From: Podarcis raffonei | Taxonomy: Eukaryota; Chordata; Lepidosauria; Squamata; Lacertidae | Assembly (NCBI RefSeq): GCF_027172205.1 | Contig: NC_070619.1 | Location: 816,001-880,000, forward strand | DNA length: 64,000 nucleotides | Reading direction: 5' to 3' | Program-made: the position numbers and the translations under genes | The notes under the pieces: generated by a model | The model's input: only the letters and a program-made list of their open reading frames with translations | Told to the model about the DNA's origin: nothing | Databases searched by the model: none | Shown: positions 22,101 to 34,500 of the stretch, in pieces | Layout of the letters: the number at the start of each line of letters is the position of its first letter | Numbering within the stretch: the stretch's first letter is position 1

Positions 22101-25100
22101 AGATAAATGGATTACAAAAAATCTCACAAGAGAGTAAATTAATGTTGAATTGTAAAATATCTGACCAGGAGATAGAAGGTGCCATTCAAAATATGCAACT
22201 AGGCAAGTCTCCAGGACCGGATGGGTTGACTTCCAGATACTACAGATCTTTGAAAGAGTGGTTATTACAACCTTTGAAGGAAGTCTGTAATGAAATTTTG
22301 GAAGGGAAAAGGGCGCCAGAATCGTGAGCTAAACAGTATAAATTGAGAGCATTTGCAGATGACCTAGTTTTGACACTACAGGAGCCAGAATCTAGTACTA
22401 AAAGAGTTTTAGAATTAATTCAAGAATTTGGTCAGGTTGCAGGGTTCAAATTGAACAAGTTAAAAACTAAGGTTCTTGAGAAAAACTTAACACCGATTGA
22501 AAGAGAGAAGTTTCAGAATGAAACAGGACTGACTGTGGTTAAGAAAGTGAAATACTTGGGAATTAATATGACAGGTAAAAATGGGAATTTGTTTAAAGAT
22601 AACTATGAAAAATGTTGGATGGAAGTGAAAAAAGATTTAGAAATTTAGTCAAGTTTGAAACTTTCCTTGTTGGGTCGAATTGCAGTTATAAAGATGAATG
22701 TATTGCCTAGAATGTTGTTTTTGTTTCAAACACTGCAAATTTTGGACAAAATGGATTGTTTCAAGAAGTGGCAGAAAGACATTTCTAAATTTGTCTGGCA
22801 GGGCAAGAAGCCCAGAATAAAATTCAAGATATTAACTGATGTAAAGGAAAGGGGTGGATTTGCCCTGCCAGACTTTAAACTTTACTATGAATCAGCAGCA
22901 TTCTGCTGGTTGAAAGAGTGGCTGCTTCTTGAGAACACAGACATTTTGGATTTAGAAGGTTTTAATAATGTGTTTGGGTGGCATGCATATTTGTGGTACG
23001 ACAAGGTTAAAGCACATAAGGCATTTAAAAACCATATTGTCAGGAAAGCATTGTTTAACGTTTGGATAAGATACAAGGATTTACTAGAAAATAAAACCCC
23101 AAGGTGGTTGTCACCAATGGAGGCTAAGGCTCAGAAAAAAATTAACATGGAGGCCAAATGGCCAAAATATTGGGAAATTTTGGAGCAAGAAGGGGACAGA
23201 TTGAAATTGCAGAGTTTTGAGAAATTAAAAGATAAAGTGCAAGACTGGCTTCATTATTATCAGATAATGGAGGCTTACAATTTGGATAAGAAAATTGGCT
23301 TCCAGGTGGAAAAATCTAAATTGGAAACAGAACTGTTAGAACCCAAAACTAAGACTTTGTCAAAAATGTATAATTTGCTGTTGAAATGGAATACTCAGGA
23401 TGAGACGGTTAAATCTGCTATGATTAAATGGGCACAAGACGTTGGACATAATATTATGTTTGCTGACTGGGAACAGTTATGGACCACAGGTATGAAGTTT
23501 ACGGCATGTAATGCCTTAAGAGAGAATATTATGAAAATGATATACAGGTGGTACATGACCCCAGTCAAGCTTGTAAAAATCTATCATTTGCCCGATAATA
23601 AATGTTGGAAATGTAAGGAAACCGAAGGTACATTCTTTCACCTTTGGTGGACGTGCCCTAAGATTAAGGCTTTCTGGGAAATGATATATAATGAATTGAA
23701 AAAGGTATTTAAATATACCTTCTTGAAGAAACCAGAGGCCTTTCTCTTGGGCATGGTTGGCCAATTGGTGCCAAAGAAGGACAGAACGTTTTTTATGTAT
23801 GCTACAACAGCAGCAAGAATACTTATTGCAAAGTATTGGAAGACGCAAGATTTACCCACTCTGGAAGAATGGCAGATGAAGATGATCGACTGTATGGGAT
23901 TGGCAGAAATGACTGGCAGAATCCGTGACCAGGGAGAAGAGTCGGCGGAAGAAGATTGGAAGAAATTTAAGGACTATTTACAGAAATATTGTAAAATTAA
24001 AGAATGTTGAATGATGATGGATTGAAACTAAGGGGTTTCCAGCTGCAATGTTTTGAGATAAGGATTTGCTGAGTAAATAATTTGAATTGGAATACAAGAA
24101 GGGGAGGTATGAGGAGGTCAGGGAAATATGTCATTGAAAATTAAGTATTGAGAACTGTATGTGTTTTTAAATTTTTTTGCTTTTTTCTTTTTGTTTGTAT
24201 AAAATTGGAAACTTAATAAATATCTTTATAAAAAATAAAAAATAAAACCAAAATCGCATTTGGATAGAAACTGTTTCTCAGGCGGCTAGTCCTAGTCTTT
24301 ATAACCCTGGACCTTCTTCCAGAAAGCAGAAGCTGAAAAAGATCATTTCCGGGGTGCGCACTATCCTGCGCTATCTCTGCAGCTTTCTTATGGCACCTGG
24401 AAACATAGATTTGATCCAAGATGGAAAGAGTGCACCCAATTACTCTCTCCGCAGTCTTTACAACCCTGGACAGCATTGTTTTTTCCCCTGACTGTGCTGC
24501 TCCCAAACCACACACGCAGACCATAAGTTAATACACTCTCAACAGTCCAATGGTAAAATGCCATCAACAAGTCCTTTGAGAGATTATTTTTCCAGAGGAT
24601 TCTCAGACAATATAACCTCTGCTGTGCTCTCTTCATCAGGTCTTTGCTGTTTTCTCCCCAGGTTAGGTCAAAGAGAGTGATGGTTTAGGGGCAGCCGCAG
24701 GGGGAAACCGAGGCAAGTTCAAAGCGAGTCTCCCAGCCCCCCGGTTGGGGTCAGAAGGTTGTGTGCAGAGCTGAAGGACTCCTGCAAAAACACTGCAGAC
24801 CCCACACCTCTGCCCCACAGACCCTCTTTGTGGAGGCGCTGCATTGGCAAATGGGGCAACTGCAAGCGCACTCCAAGGGTGACCCACACCCATTTTTAGA
24901 AGCCTAATAAACAGCTGCACAAAGCTTTCTGTTGAGCACTTCAGCACTGAGGTGCAGAGGCAGCCGCCCCCCCCCCCCAGCAATAGGAAAATAAATTTCC
25001 ATTTTGGGGCATATTAATAATGATAATTTTGGGCAGCTTCCAACAACTTAAAACACAGTATTTTATAAAGCAAAATTTCTCCTAATGGACGCCGTTTTGC

Positions 25101-25683
25101 AAAACTGCTTCCCCTTAATGCAGCGGTTCCCAAATGTTTTTCCTCTGGCGACTCTTTAAGAATAAAAATTTACACATTATTTTTGCCGACAAGAAATGCA
25201 TTAGGAAACACAGCCAGGATTGCCCTTGGTATCTCTTGATTGCTCTTGTTCTCATTTCAAAAAGATATCTATTCATATTGTGCAAATACATTTATTTTTT
25301 TATACTATACTTAAATTAGTTAATGCTTCTCTGTGTTTTTTGATGTATTGTTGGGAGCTGCCCAGAGTGGGTGGGGCAGCTGTCAGGCGGGCGGAATAAA
25401 AATGAAAAGGAAATCAATTATTATCCTCCTCCTTTTCCCACCACACTGGCCATCTTCTCCTGCCACACCAGGGGGGCCCTCCACACCCTTTGAGAAACCA
25501 TTTGGGGGTAACACACGTTACCCCTACTTTTTGCAATTTGGCATCTTTGGCGAGAGAAGTGCACTGCAGGATCTGCAGAGATCCAAAGTTCAACAGAACG
25601 GCTCCACGTTTGGGTTGGTGCTTCTGCCAGCAGACTGGGCTTTAAGTGCAAATTGCCTCAGAATTCTCAGGTGTGTGTGCGCA

Positions 25684-25721
<38 letters not shown>

Positions 25722-28700
25722 AACCCCCCCCCAAACCTTAGATCTCTCTTTGCAGGGAAGGTCAGCTCCACCCCCGCAACCCACTGCGGAAGACTTTACC
25801 TGCCCAGACAGCACCCGCTGGGAAGCGCCATCCACAAATGTGAAAGTGCTGACCACAAAGCGCTGGTAGTGCGTTGGAAAGGGAAGCCCAGAGTCGGCCC
25901 CGATGGGCACCAGCTGCGTCCGGTAGTTGTCTCCCTTGTAGGGGCACCTGAGGCAGAGCAAGAGGGATTGGCGGTCTTGAGATTGCCTGGCTAGAAGAGA
26001 CTGGGCACATCAGAATGGACTCCTTTCGCATCGAGGCCCATCGGACATCGCCCAAAACTTTCCTTGCAGAACTTTGAGCAGAAACCCCAAAAGTGCCTAG
26101 CAATACTGTAGTTCCGTCAGCATTTCAACAGGACTGAGGTCAAAACTTTGTCTCACCTTCGTTGCAGCCGGGAGGGGGGGGAGAAAGATTCCAGGCACCG
26201 CCCTTCCAGCAGCTAGAAATCCCCCAGGCGCCAGGCGCGTTTTGCAACTGATGTGGGTCCAATTGCGACCCTGTGGAGATCTCTGGGCGCCAGGTTGGCA
26301 ACTGGCCTCTCCGGCTTCCTTAAGCAGGTCAACAGAAGAGCTCACTGACTGCATTTATATCCCACTTTTTTCTTCCAGAGAGTCCATGGTTCACTCCCTT
26401 CCTCAGTTAATCCCCACAACGACCCTGTGAGGTAGGTGAAGAGGCCACGACTGACGCCAGGTTCCCCCAGCAAGCTTCATGACGGAGTGGGGATTTGAAC
26501 CCTGATCTCCCAGGTCCTCATCCAACACTCTCACCACTACACCCCACTGCCTTCCAAGAGTCCTTCTGCTAGGGGGAAGTTCTATAAATTAAGCCAGTAA
26601 ATAAATATAGGGAAAGCAAAATGTCCCTGAGAGAAAGATCTGAAATATTTTCCTTGAAGCCAGAATTTGTTTAATTCTGGATAGTTTCATATGATGATCT
26701 AATGTGCTGCAAATCGCTTTGAGACTGTTTTCTTCTTTAAAATATAAAACAGGATTAAGAATAATAATAGATTACAAATTTGTGTGATCCACTACAATGG
26801 GTTCTGGAGACGTAATATGAGGATTCAGTATGAACAACTAGGCCATCAATATATGGTGCTACCACCAGAAGACTAGAAAACTGGGCAAAGAGATAAATAG
26901 TAAGTTTTCTAAATAATAATAAATTCCACAGGAAAAAAGGTGCCTAGACATTCCACTGTGGTGACCACAACTTGTGTTTCAGGTGCCGTTTGGTGATTAG
27001 CTTATATATCTGAGTTTCTAACGCTGATCCACAGCCTCCCCTGTGATCTAAGGTTAAAGACTCACAGATTAGCCTGCAGAGAACAACCAAAGCTGATTAT
27101 CAACCCACTTAGGAGCCCAGAGACCTTAATATCGCCCCACAGAAAATCCCCACGTTAAAGCCTCCAGCAACGCACAACCGGGCATTCTCCATTTCAGTGG
27201 GAATCAAACAATTCTAAAATAAAACGGTAAGTATAAAAATTATACTTAGCGAGAGGGTTGGGTAGCCAGCGCAGCCAGAAAGCCACCATGAGACCCTTTT
27301 GGCCTGAGGTTTCATGGAAAGGAAGCCGAGCAGCTAGTTCTAGTGTTAGTGATGACCTTTAAAGCCCTAAACCAGGCAGAGGCAAACTCGGCCCTCCAGA
27401 TGTTTTGGGACTACAACTCCCAGCATCCCTAGCTAACAGGACCAGTGGTCAGGGATGATGGGAGTTGTAGTCCCAAAACATCTGGAGGGCCGAGTTTGCC
27501 TATGCTTGCTCTAAAAAGGAGAGTCTCCACCCCCTTTGTTCAGCCAAGACACCGAGGTCCTCCTCTGAGGGTCTTCTGCTGATTCCCTCACTGCAAGAAA
27601 TGAGGTCACAGGGAACCAGGCAGAGGGCCTTCTCGGTGGTGGCGCCCGCCCTGTGGAATGCCCTCCCATCAGATGTCAAGGAAATAAGCAAGTATCTGAC
27701 TTTTAGAAGACATCTGAAGGCAGCCCTGTTTAGGGAAGTTTTTAGTGTTTTGATGTTTTATTCTGTTTTTAATCTTTTGGGAGCTGCCCAGAGTGGCTGG
27801 GGAAACCCAGATGGATGGGCGGAGTATAAATAATAAAATGTTATTATTTAACTAGAAGCTGGAGTCTTTCTGGAAAACCGAACCGGCTCACCACAAACAC
27901 CCCTCCGCCTGTTTTCGTTACCCCGTAAGCCTCCGCCCCTGTGCCCAGCCAGCACTGACCCATCCTCCAGCAGCAGCCACTGTGGTTTCTGCAAGGGGTT
28001 TGTGCTGGGGGTGGCCCAGCAGTCATGCAAGACCAGGACTAGGGCTGGATCCGTCCTGGCAAGGAGACGCACTTCGACATGGACCGGGGCTCGCAGGACC
28101 TTCACCACGGGGTAGTCCAGGCCGGAGTAATAGGAGGAATACGTGGCATCTGGGGAGGGAAAGAAGTTGGAAAAATTACTGGATGGAGAAAAGGTTCCCT
28201 TCTCCGCCTCTGGAGAGACCCGAACTCAGGGGCATCCAAGGAAGCTGGGAGTTTCAGGAAGTCCTCCTTCCTGCAGCGCAGAGTTTGGAACTCCCTGCCA
28301 CAGGAGGTGGTGATGGTTCAGTCGGGAGAGCAGGAGACTCTCAGGGTTGTGGGTTTGAGCCCCATGTTGGGCAAAAATATTCCTGCCTTGCAGAGGGTTG
28401 GGCTGGATGACCCTCGGGGTCCCGTCCGTCTCCACAATCCTATGATTCTGCTGGGCACGGAAAGTGGATTGAGGAAAGCTTCCCTCCCTCTCTTGCAAGA
28501 CTAGAACTCGTGGACAAGCCAGTGGAGCTGAATGCTATCAGGACGGATAAAAGGAAGGACTTCTTAGTTAAGCTGTGGAACTCCCTGCCACAGACGATAG
28601 GGATGACCTGGATGGTTTTAAAATGTGGATTCATGGAGGAGGAGGCGGCGGCTATGGAGGGTTACTAGCAAGGATGGCTTATTCTGCCTTCGCAGTTGGA

Positions 28701-31505
28701 GGCCTCCATTTTTCCGAAAACCATTTACTCAGATCCTGCTTGCAGGCTTCCAGCTGGGGCATCTGGTTGGCCACTTGAGCAGAGGATGCCGGGCCAGACG
28801 GGCCCCCCTTTGCCCAACCCAGCTGCAAGGGTCTTCGAATGCCCTAATGGAACCTCCAGCTCCAGAGACAGTCTATCTAGACTCCCCAGTTCTCTGGGGC
28901 ACTTGGCCCCTGTGAGAACAGGATGGGCCCCCTTGGGCCTGATCCAGCTCTTCTTACGTGCAGTTTACGTTCAAGACCGGGAGGAAGGATCCTGTCCCAC
29001 CAGCAGGGGGCAAATAGGGCCCTCTGCTCCCCAGCCAACGAGGGGTAGACCCTTTCCTCCTGACTTAAAATTTATGGTGGGTTTGAGAAATTGATTTTAA
29101 AGTTTCACAGATTTTATCTGAGATTGCATTGTGCGTATCTGTTTGGAGGCTTTAAAAACTGGCTGGATGATTCCATAATTATAAGAATCTGGTATAATCT
29201 TAGAAGGTGGTGCATTTTTAGAAGCAAGACTCTTTTGAATATATTTATTTCAAGGATCCACACCCCCTTCTTCAGCCAAAAAGCCTCCCAGAGCTGCTAG
29301 AAATTGTTCAGCTTGCTTGTGCATTTTTTGATGCTGCATTTATCAATTATGACTACTTTTGTTATGCTGCAGTTATTTGTCTCACATTCTAAGCCACCTG
29401 GAGCATGGTTTGAACTGTGGAAAGGTGGCATAGAAATAGAAACAGGTATGCCATAAGATCAAGATAGTCCCTACTTGCAAGCTTATGATCTCACCCCCCC
29501 CCCCAAAGTGCAGCACACAAGGAAAGAGGGAGAGGGAGGGAAGAGGAAAACTTCTGAGTTTGCTGCCACATCCCTGAGCCAAGACCCTCTCCCAGCACAG
29601 GGGCAGCAGAGACCCCACGAGAGCCAATGGTGCTTTATTGGGGCTCCCCACTCCAGCCCCCCCAAACCAGCCCCCTCACCTCGTGCCAGCCTCATATCCA
29701 GCGTTAGGGGTCCTTGCTCGGCGACCCCGGCTGGCGGAGGCGGAGTGGCAATCTGGACGCCGACCGGGAGAGAATCCTCTGCAGAGTAGCTGCAGCGGAC
29801 GGTCAGCCTGCCAGAGAGCAAGGGAATCATTGGGGGTTTTGTACTTTTATTTATTTATTATTATTATTGAAGAGTCTAGTCCTCCTTGTTCCAAGGGGAG
29901 GACACAGGAATAAGGAGCACCAAGCCTTCTGCATGCCAAGCAGGCGCTCCGGCCCTCGCCTCCCGACTGTTCTGCTGCACCGGCTTCCCCGCTTCCTACC
30001 TGAAGTCGCTGTCGCGGGTGATGGAGCCCGACGGGGACGCCAAGACCTGCCTGTCTGCCACCAGCTCATTCTCATACACGTGTCGGCTGCCGGATTCCTG
30101 GGCAGAGAAAGGAAGGCCATTGGTGGGGGGAAGGAAGGCCTGCAGGGGAGGGACGACATATAAACACAGCCCTTTCCCCAGCCGCCAAAAAGACCCGGCC
30201 GCCTAGAGACAGGCCTGCTTTCCTGCGGTCCCCCTCCTGTTTATCGGCAAGGAACAGCCACAGACACTCAGAAAACATCAGAAGGCAGCCCTGGGCAAGG
30301 AAGGTGTCTTTGGCTTCTTCTATTCTGTGGGAAGCTGCCCCAAGTGGCTGGGCAAGCGGGAATTTCAGTATTATATACGTTTGTATACCGCCCTAAACCC
30401 ATAGATCTCAGGGTGGTGAACAACATGAATTTGTTTCGTTCCCAGTTGTTCCATTTCGATGTTTTCAAGTGTTGCAAACCGCTTTGAGATTTATTTCTTT
30501 AAAATATAAAGCAGTATAGAAATTGAATGCATAAGAATAAGCCAGTCTGATTGGTGGGGTACACTGAATACAATTATTATGATTATCATTAGCCGCTGGA
30601 TTTGTAACTTTGCAAAATAGTGGCTTCATCGCCTAGGCGAGCCAAGGGTCTGATTCTGTACCCCACAGCCTCCCAAGTCCCTGTTTAAATCTCTCCCCCC
30701 CCATCCATGAGGTCTAGAAGCTTTCTTTTGTTTTAGGGAAGCAGCGCCTTCCTCTGCTCCCCAAAGCATCTCTGCCCACAGAGAGAAGCGGAAGAGAGCA
30801 ACAAGCGCAGTGTCGTTCTGGCTGGATGGCAACACCCGTGTGTCGCCCCACCCGTTACCTGGAAGGTGGTCCCGCAGGCGGACAGCGGGAACTGGAAGAA
30901 GACGAAGCCGTTGTTCCTGGAGGCCGGGGCACAGCGCTCCCCCTGACCGCTGGCCAGGCGCACAGAGCCCAAGCGGAGGGGGGGGCGTGTGGCGTGGCGG
31001 GAGAGCGCAATGGAGAAGTGGCCGTCCGGGGTGCAGCGGGCAGTCACTGGCGGGCAGAGCGGGAAGAGAGGAAGGGAACCTTCAGAATCAAGCAGAATCA
31101 ATCTCTTTCTGCATGCAACCACGGCAGCACAAATGGTGTCCGTGAATAAATGGAGGGCACAACACCGACAAAGGAGGAATAGCAGATGGAATTAACAGAA
31201 TATATAGAAGTGGCTAGTAGAATAAGATGAAAGAATTCTCAAGGAAGACTGGAAATGTCATGCAGAATATTTGAAAAATCATTGTAGACATATTAAAACA
31301 TTAACAGGATTAGGATAAATTCAGCACTAAGCTATGAAGAAATAAATAATAATAATAATAATATTTATACCCCGCCCATCTGGCTGGGTTTCCCCAGCCA
31401 CTCTGGGTGGCTTCCAACAGAATATTAAAATACAATAGTCTATTAAACATTAAAAGCTTCCCTAAACTGGGCTGCCTTCAGATGTCTTCTGAAAGTCTGG
31501 TAGTT

Positions 31506-31550
<45 letters not shown>

Positions 31551-34500
31551 GAATAATTAGAATATGCAGCGGTAAAAGGTTAGTCAAATGATCAATGGAA
31601 GGGGAAGGGAAGTTGATAATGAAGGTAAGGTTTGTATTTGGTAAAATATTGTGCAAATTTGTAAAATTGATAATGATAATTTGGTTGCTTTTTTAAAATT
31701 CAGAACAGATCCCCAAGATTATGGCACGGCAGGGGGTTGGGATAGATGACCCCTGGTGTCCTCTCTGGCTCATATCACAAGAGAAGTCACCAGTTAATCC
31801 CTGCAAAAGGCTCGGTTCTTTGCGATGGAGGAACAGTCGCAGCATTGGGGGCTTCTTTGTGGAGAGAAAAGGCAAAGGGATTATAATAAACAATACAATT
31901 TTCATTATTTATACCCTGCCCACTCCAAAGATTATACAAGGACAAAACATTATACAGTACAATTATGCAGCAGACAGAGAATAGATTCCCCCCCCCTCTT
32001 GCAAGACTAGAACTCGTGGCCAGAGAAGGAAGCCGGACGCTGGAAGATTCAAAGATCTTCTTCAAGCAATGCAAACTGTGGAACTCCCTGCCACAGGAGG
32101 AAACGATGGTCGCCAGGCTCAAGAGCAGAAGAGTCTGCTGGATCAGGCCCACGGGGGCCCATCTAGTGCTGCCTCCTGCCCCCACAGGGGTCAGCCTGAT
32201 GCCCCCATGAAAAATGGGCAAGAAGGAGCAGCGTGTAAGAGCAGCACTCTCCCCTCCCCAGCGGCTGGAGAAATTGCTGGAGGAGGGAAAGGCCTTGGAG
32301 CAAAGGGTGGAGCTCAGGGATGTCCAAGGAAGATTTGGGACAGGAAAAAAAGGACTTCTTCAAGCAGCACAGTTGAACTGCGGAACTCCCTGCCACAGGA
32401 GGCCGCAATGGCCACCAGGAAATTCCTCTTCGTTGCACAGCTGCGAGTTCAAGTGTCGCAAGAGAGGGGGGAAATCTTTCCCGGCTCAGCAGGACCCCCA
32501 AACCCAACGCACCTTTTTTGGCGTAATAGCAAGGCACCCCCCTCTCTGTCGGGTTGTAGCAGCATCCTAGGCCCACACACTCCGCCTGCTGCACTTGGTG
32601 GGGGCCGCAAGGGAGCCTGTCGGGGGCCGGGACGGACGAGCAGTGGCTGGCGCTCGGGGTATCCAGAGCTGGAAGGAGAGAGGGAGCTAAGTCGAGGCAG
32701 GTGGCATTAAGGTGAAAGGTCAACCTTCCGGGTTTATTTTATTTTTAAGATTAGTTGGGTTGTTGTTGTTAATTAAATTTGTACACTCCCTTATCCCTGC
32801 AGGTCTCAGGTGGTTCATAAGATAAAATCACAAGATAAAAGCGTAAAATGCATAAAATGAGACCTGCAGGTACAGGGGGCGATACTAATTCAATTAATTG
32901 ATTAATAATAAATAAAAGATAAGAACCAAACGCACAATCCCCCTTTGACAACATATTTTGAAAGGGCATTTGAGGAGAATTTGTGCCCCCTACCCATGGG
33001 GCAGGTGGCTTAACCAGGCGCTGCAGCCACGCTACGTTTCCTGGATCTTGGGCGCCCTTTTCAAAAAGCTTGCTCATTTCGCAAGGATCCAGCGGCAATT
33101 GGCAGCCGTTTGGGTTTCACCAGCTTGGGGCGTCTTGCAGCTCAAAGCCAGTGAGGCGAACAGAATTTGTCTCTTACAATTGCATCCACAAAGACCCACA
33201 GAGTCTCTCTTGCAAAAAGTAAAATAAAATGAGAAAGACCCACCTCCACCCCAGCCTACTGGATGCATTTGGCAGAACCTAAAACACAAAACTCGATGTA
33301 TTTCATTAAACTCCGAAGGATCTGTCTTTCTCAGGCAGTGCTGCCCCAGACAGAGGTATGGGAGGCAAATGATTTCATAGAATCATAGAGTTGGAAGAGA
33401 CCACAAGGGCCATCGAGTCCAACCCCGTGCCAAGCAGGAAACACCATCAGAGCACTCCTGACATATGGTTGTCAAGCCTCTGCTTAAAGACCTCCAAAGA
33501 AGGAGACTCCACCACACTCCTTGGCAGCAAATTCCACTGTCGAACAGCTCTTACTGTCAGGAAGTTCTTCCTAATGTTTAGGTGGAATCTTCTTTCTTGT
33601 AGTTTGGATCCATTGCTCCATGTCCGCTTCTCTGGAGCAGCAGAAAACAACCTTTCTCCCTCCTCTATGTGACATCCTTTTATATATTTGAACATGGCTA
33701 TCATATCACCCCTTAACCTCCTTTTCTCCAGGCTAAACATGCCCAGCTCCCTTAGCCGTTCCTCATAAGGCATCGTTTCCAGGCCTTTGACCATTTTGGT
33801 TGCCCTCCTCTGGACACGTTCCAGTTTGTCAGTGTCCTTCTTGAACTGTGGCGCCCAGAACTGGACACAGTACTCCAGGTGAGGTCTGACCAGAGCAGAA
33901 TACAGTGGCACTATTACTTCCCTTGATCTAGATGCTATACTCCTATTGATGCAGCCCAGAACTGCATTGGCTTTTTTAGCTGCCGTGTCACACTGTTGGC
34001 TCATGTCAAGTTTGTGGTCAACCAAGACTCCTAGATCCTTTTCACATGTACTGCTCTCAAGCCAGGTGTCACCCATCACCCATTTAAGATGGACTTGATG
34101 ACTATTACAGATAGGTAAAAGAGGATTGACTCTACTCAACTATTTTGAGGGCCAGGATATAATAATGGATAAAACTGGCACATTACAGGCGATGTGCAGG
34201 GAGAAGGGATGAGTGGATTTTGAAATGGAAGTTGGAAAAGCTATTGGATCTGGAGCAGCAACAGAGGGAGGGGAAAAGAAGAGAAAACTGGGGAGCAGTC
34301 AGCTCTTAAATTTGTATTAAACTTTTACTAATCTGGTGATAATTTGTTTAAAATTATGGAAAATCAATAAAAAATAATTAGCAAAAAGGAGTAATATTTC
34401 ATTAAACTCCAAGCTATGGTGGTGCACAGGATGGTCTATTTACAGCACTATCCCATTGTTACAGAATTGTAGAGTTGGATGGGACCCTGAGGGTGATCCA

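Larger units (their letters stand above)
17501..24243 (+). mobile_element. L1-type LINE, full-length ends, internally deleted and split by another LINE
   Basis: Flanked by a 20-bp target-site duplication (17481-17500 and 24244-24263). GC-rich 5' UTR 17501-18270; ORF1 18271-19308; ORF2 opens at 19315. ORF2 shows the endonuclease start ([17 protein letters not shown]), then a 1491-bp insertion of another LINE at 19731-21221, then the rest of the endonuclease (SDHNAV) and the linker. Most of the reverse transcriptase fingers and palm is missing: the frame reads KSPGPDGL (~22210), closes near 22327, then resumes just before FADDLVL (~22355). The C-terminal zinc-knuckle region ([18 protein letters not shown]) is kept, ending at 24010. 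There are in-frame stops near 19480, 21938 and 22648. The 3' UTR ends in an A-rich tail. It lies in ZP4 intron 9, antisense to ZP4. Not able to move by itself. Confidence 0.92.
17301..24669 (-). mobile_element. The same ~600 bp LINE unit, copy B, split by the L1
   Basis: Minus-strand parts 24669-24264 and 17500-17301, interrupted by the L1 at 17501-24243. Protein tail and 3' UTR match copy A closely. The 3' end carries the tail pentamer twice (CGTATCGTATC) and stops 29 bases upstream of ZP4 exon 10, in sense with ZP4. Apart from the L1 its length is about 606 bp, against 596 bp for copy A. Confidence 0.85.

Noticed and set aside
22655-24010. 451-codon frame that looks like a separate gene
   Set aside because: It is the C-terminal part of L1 ORF2, in order with the FADD box upstream and the L1 3' UTR downstream.
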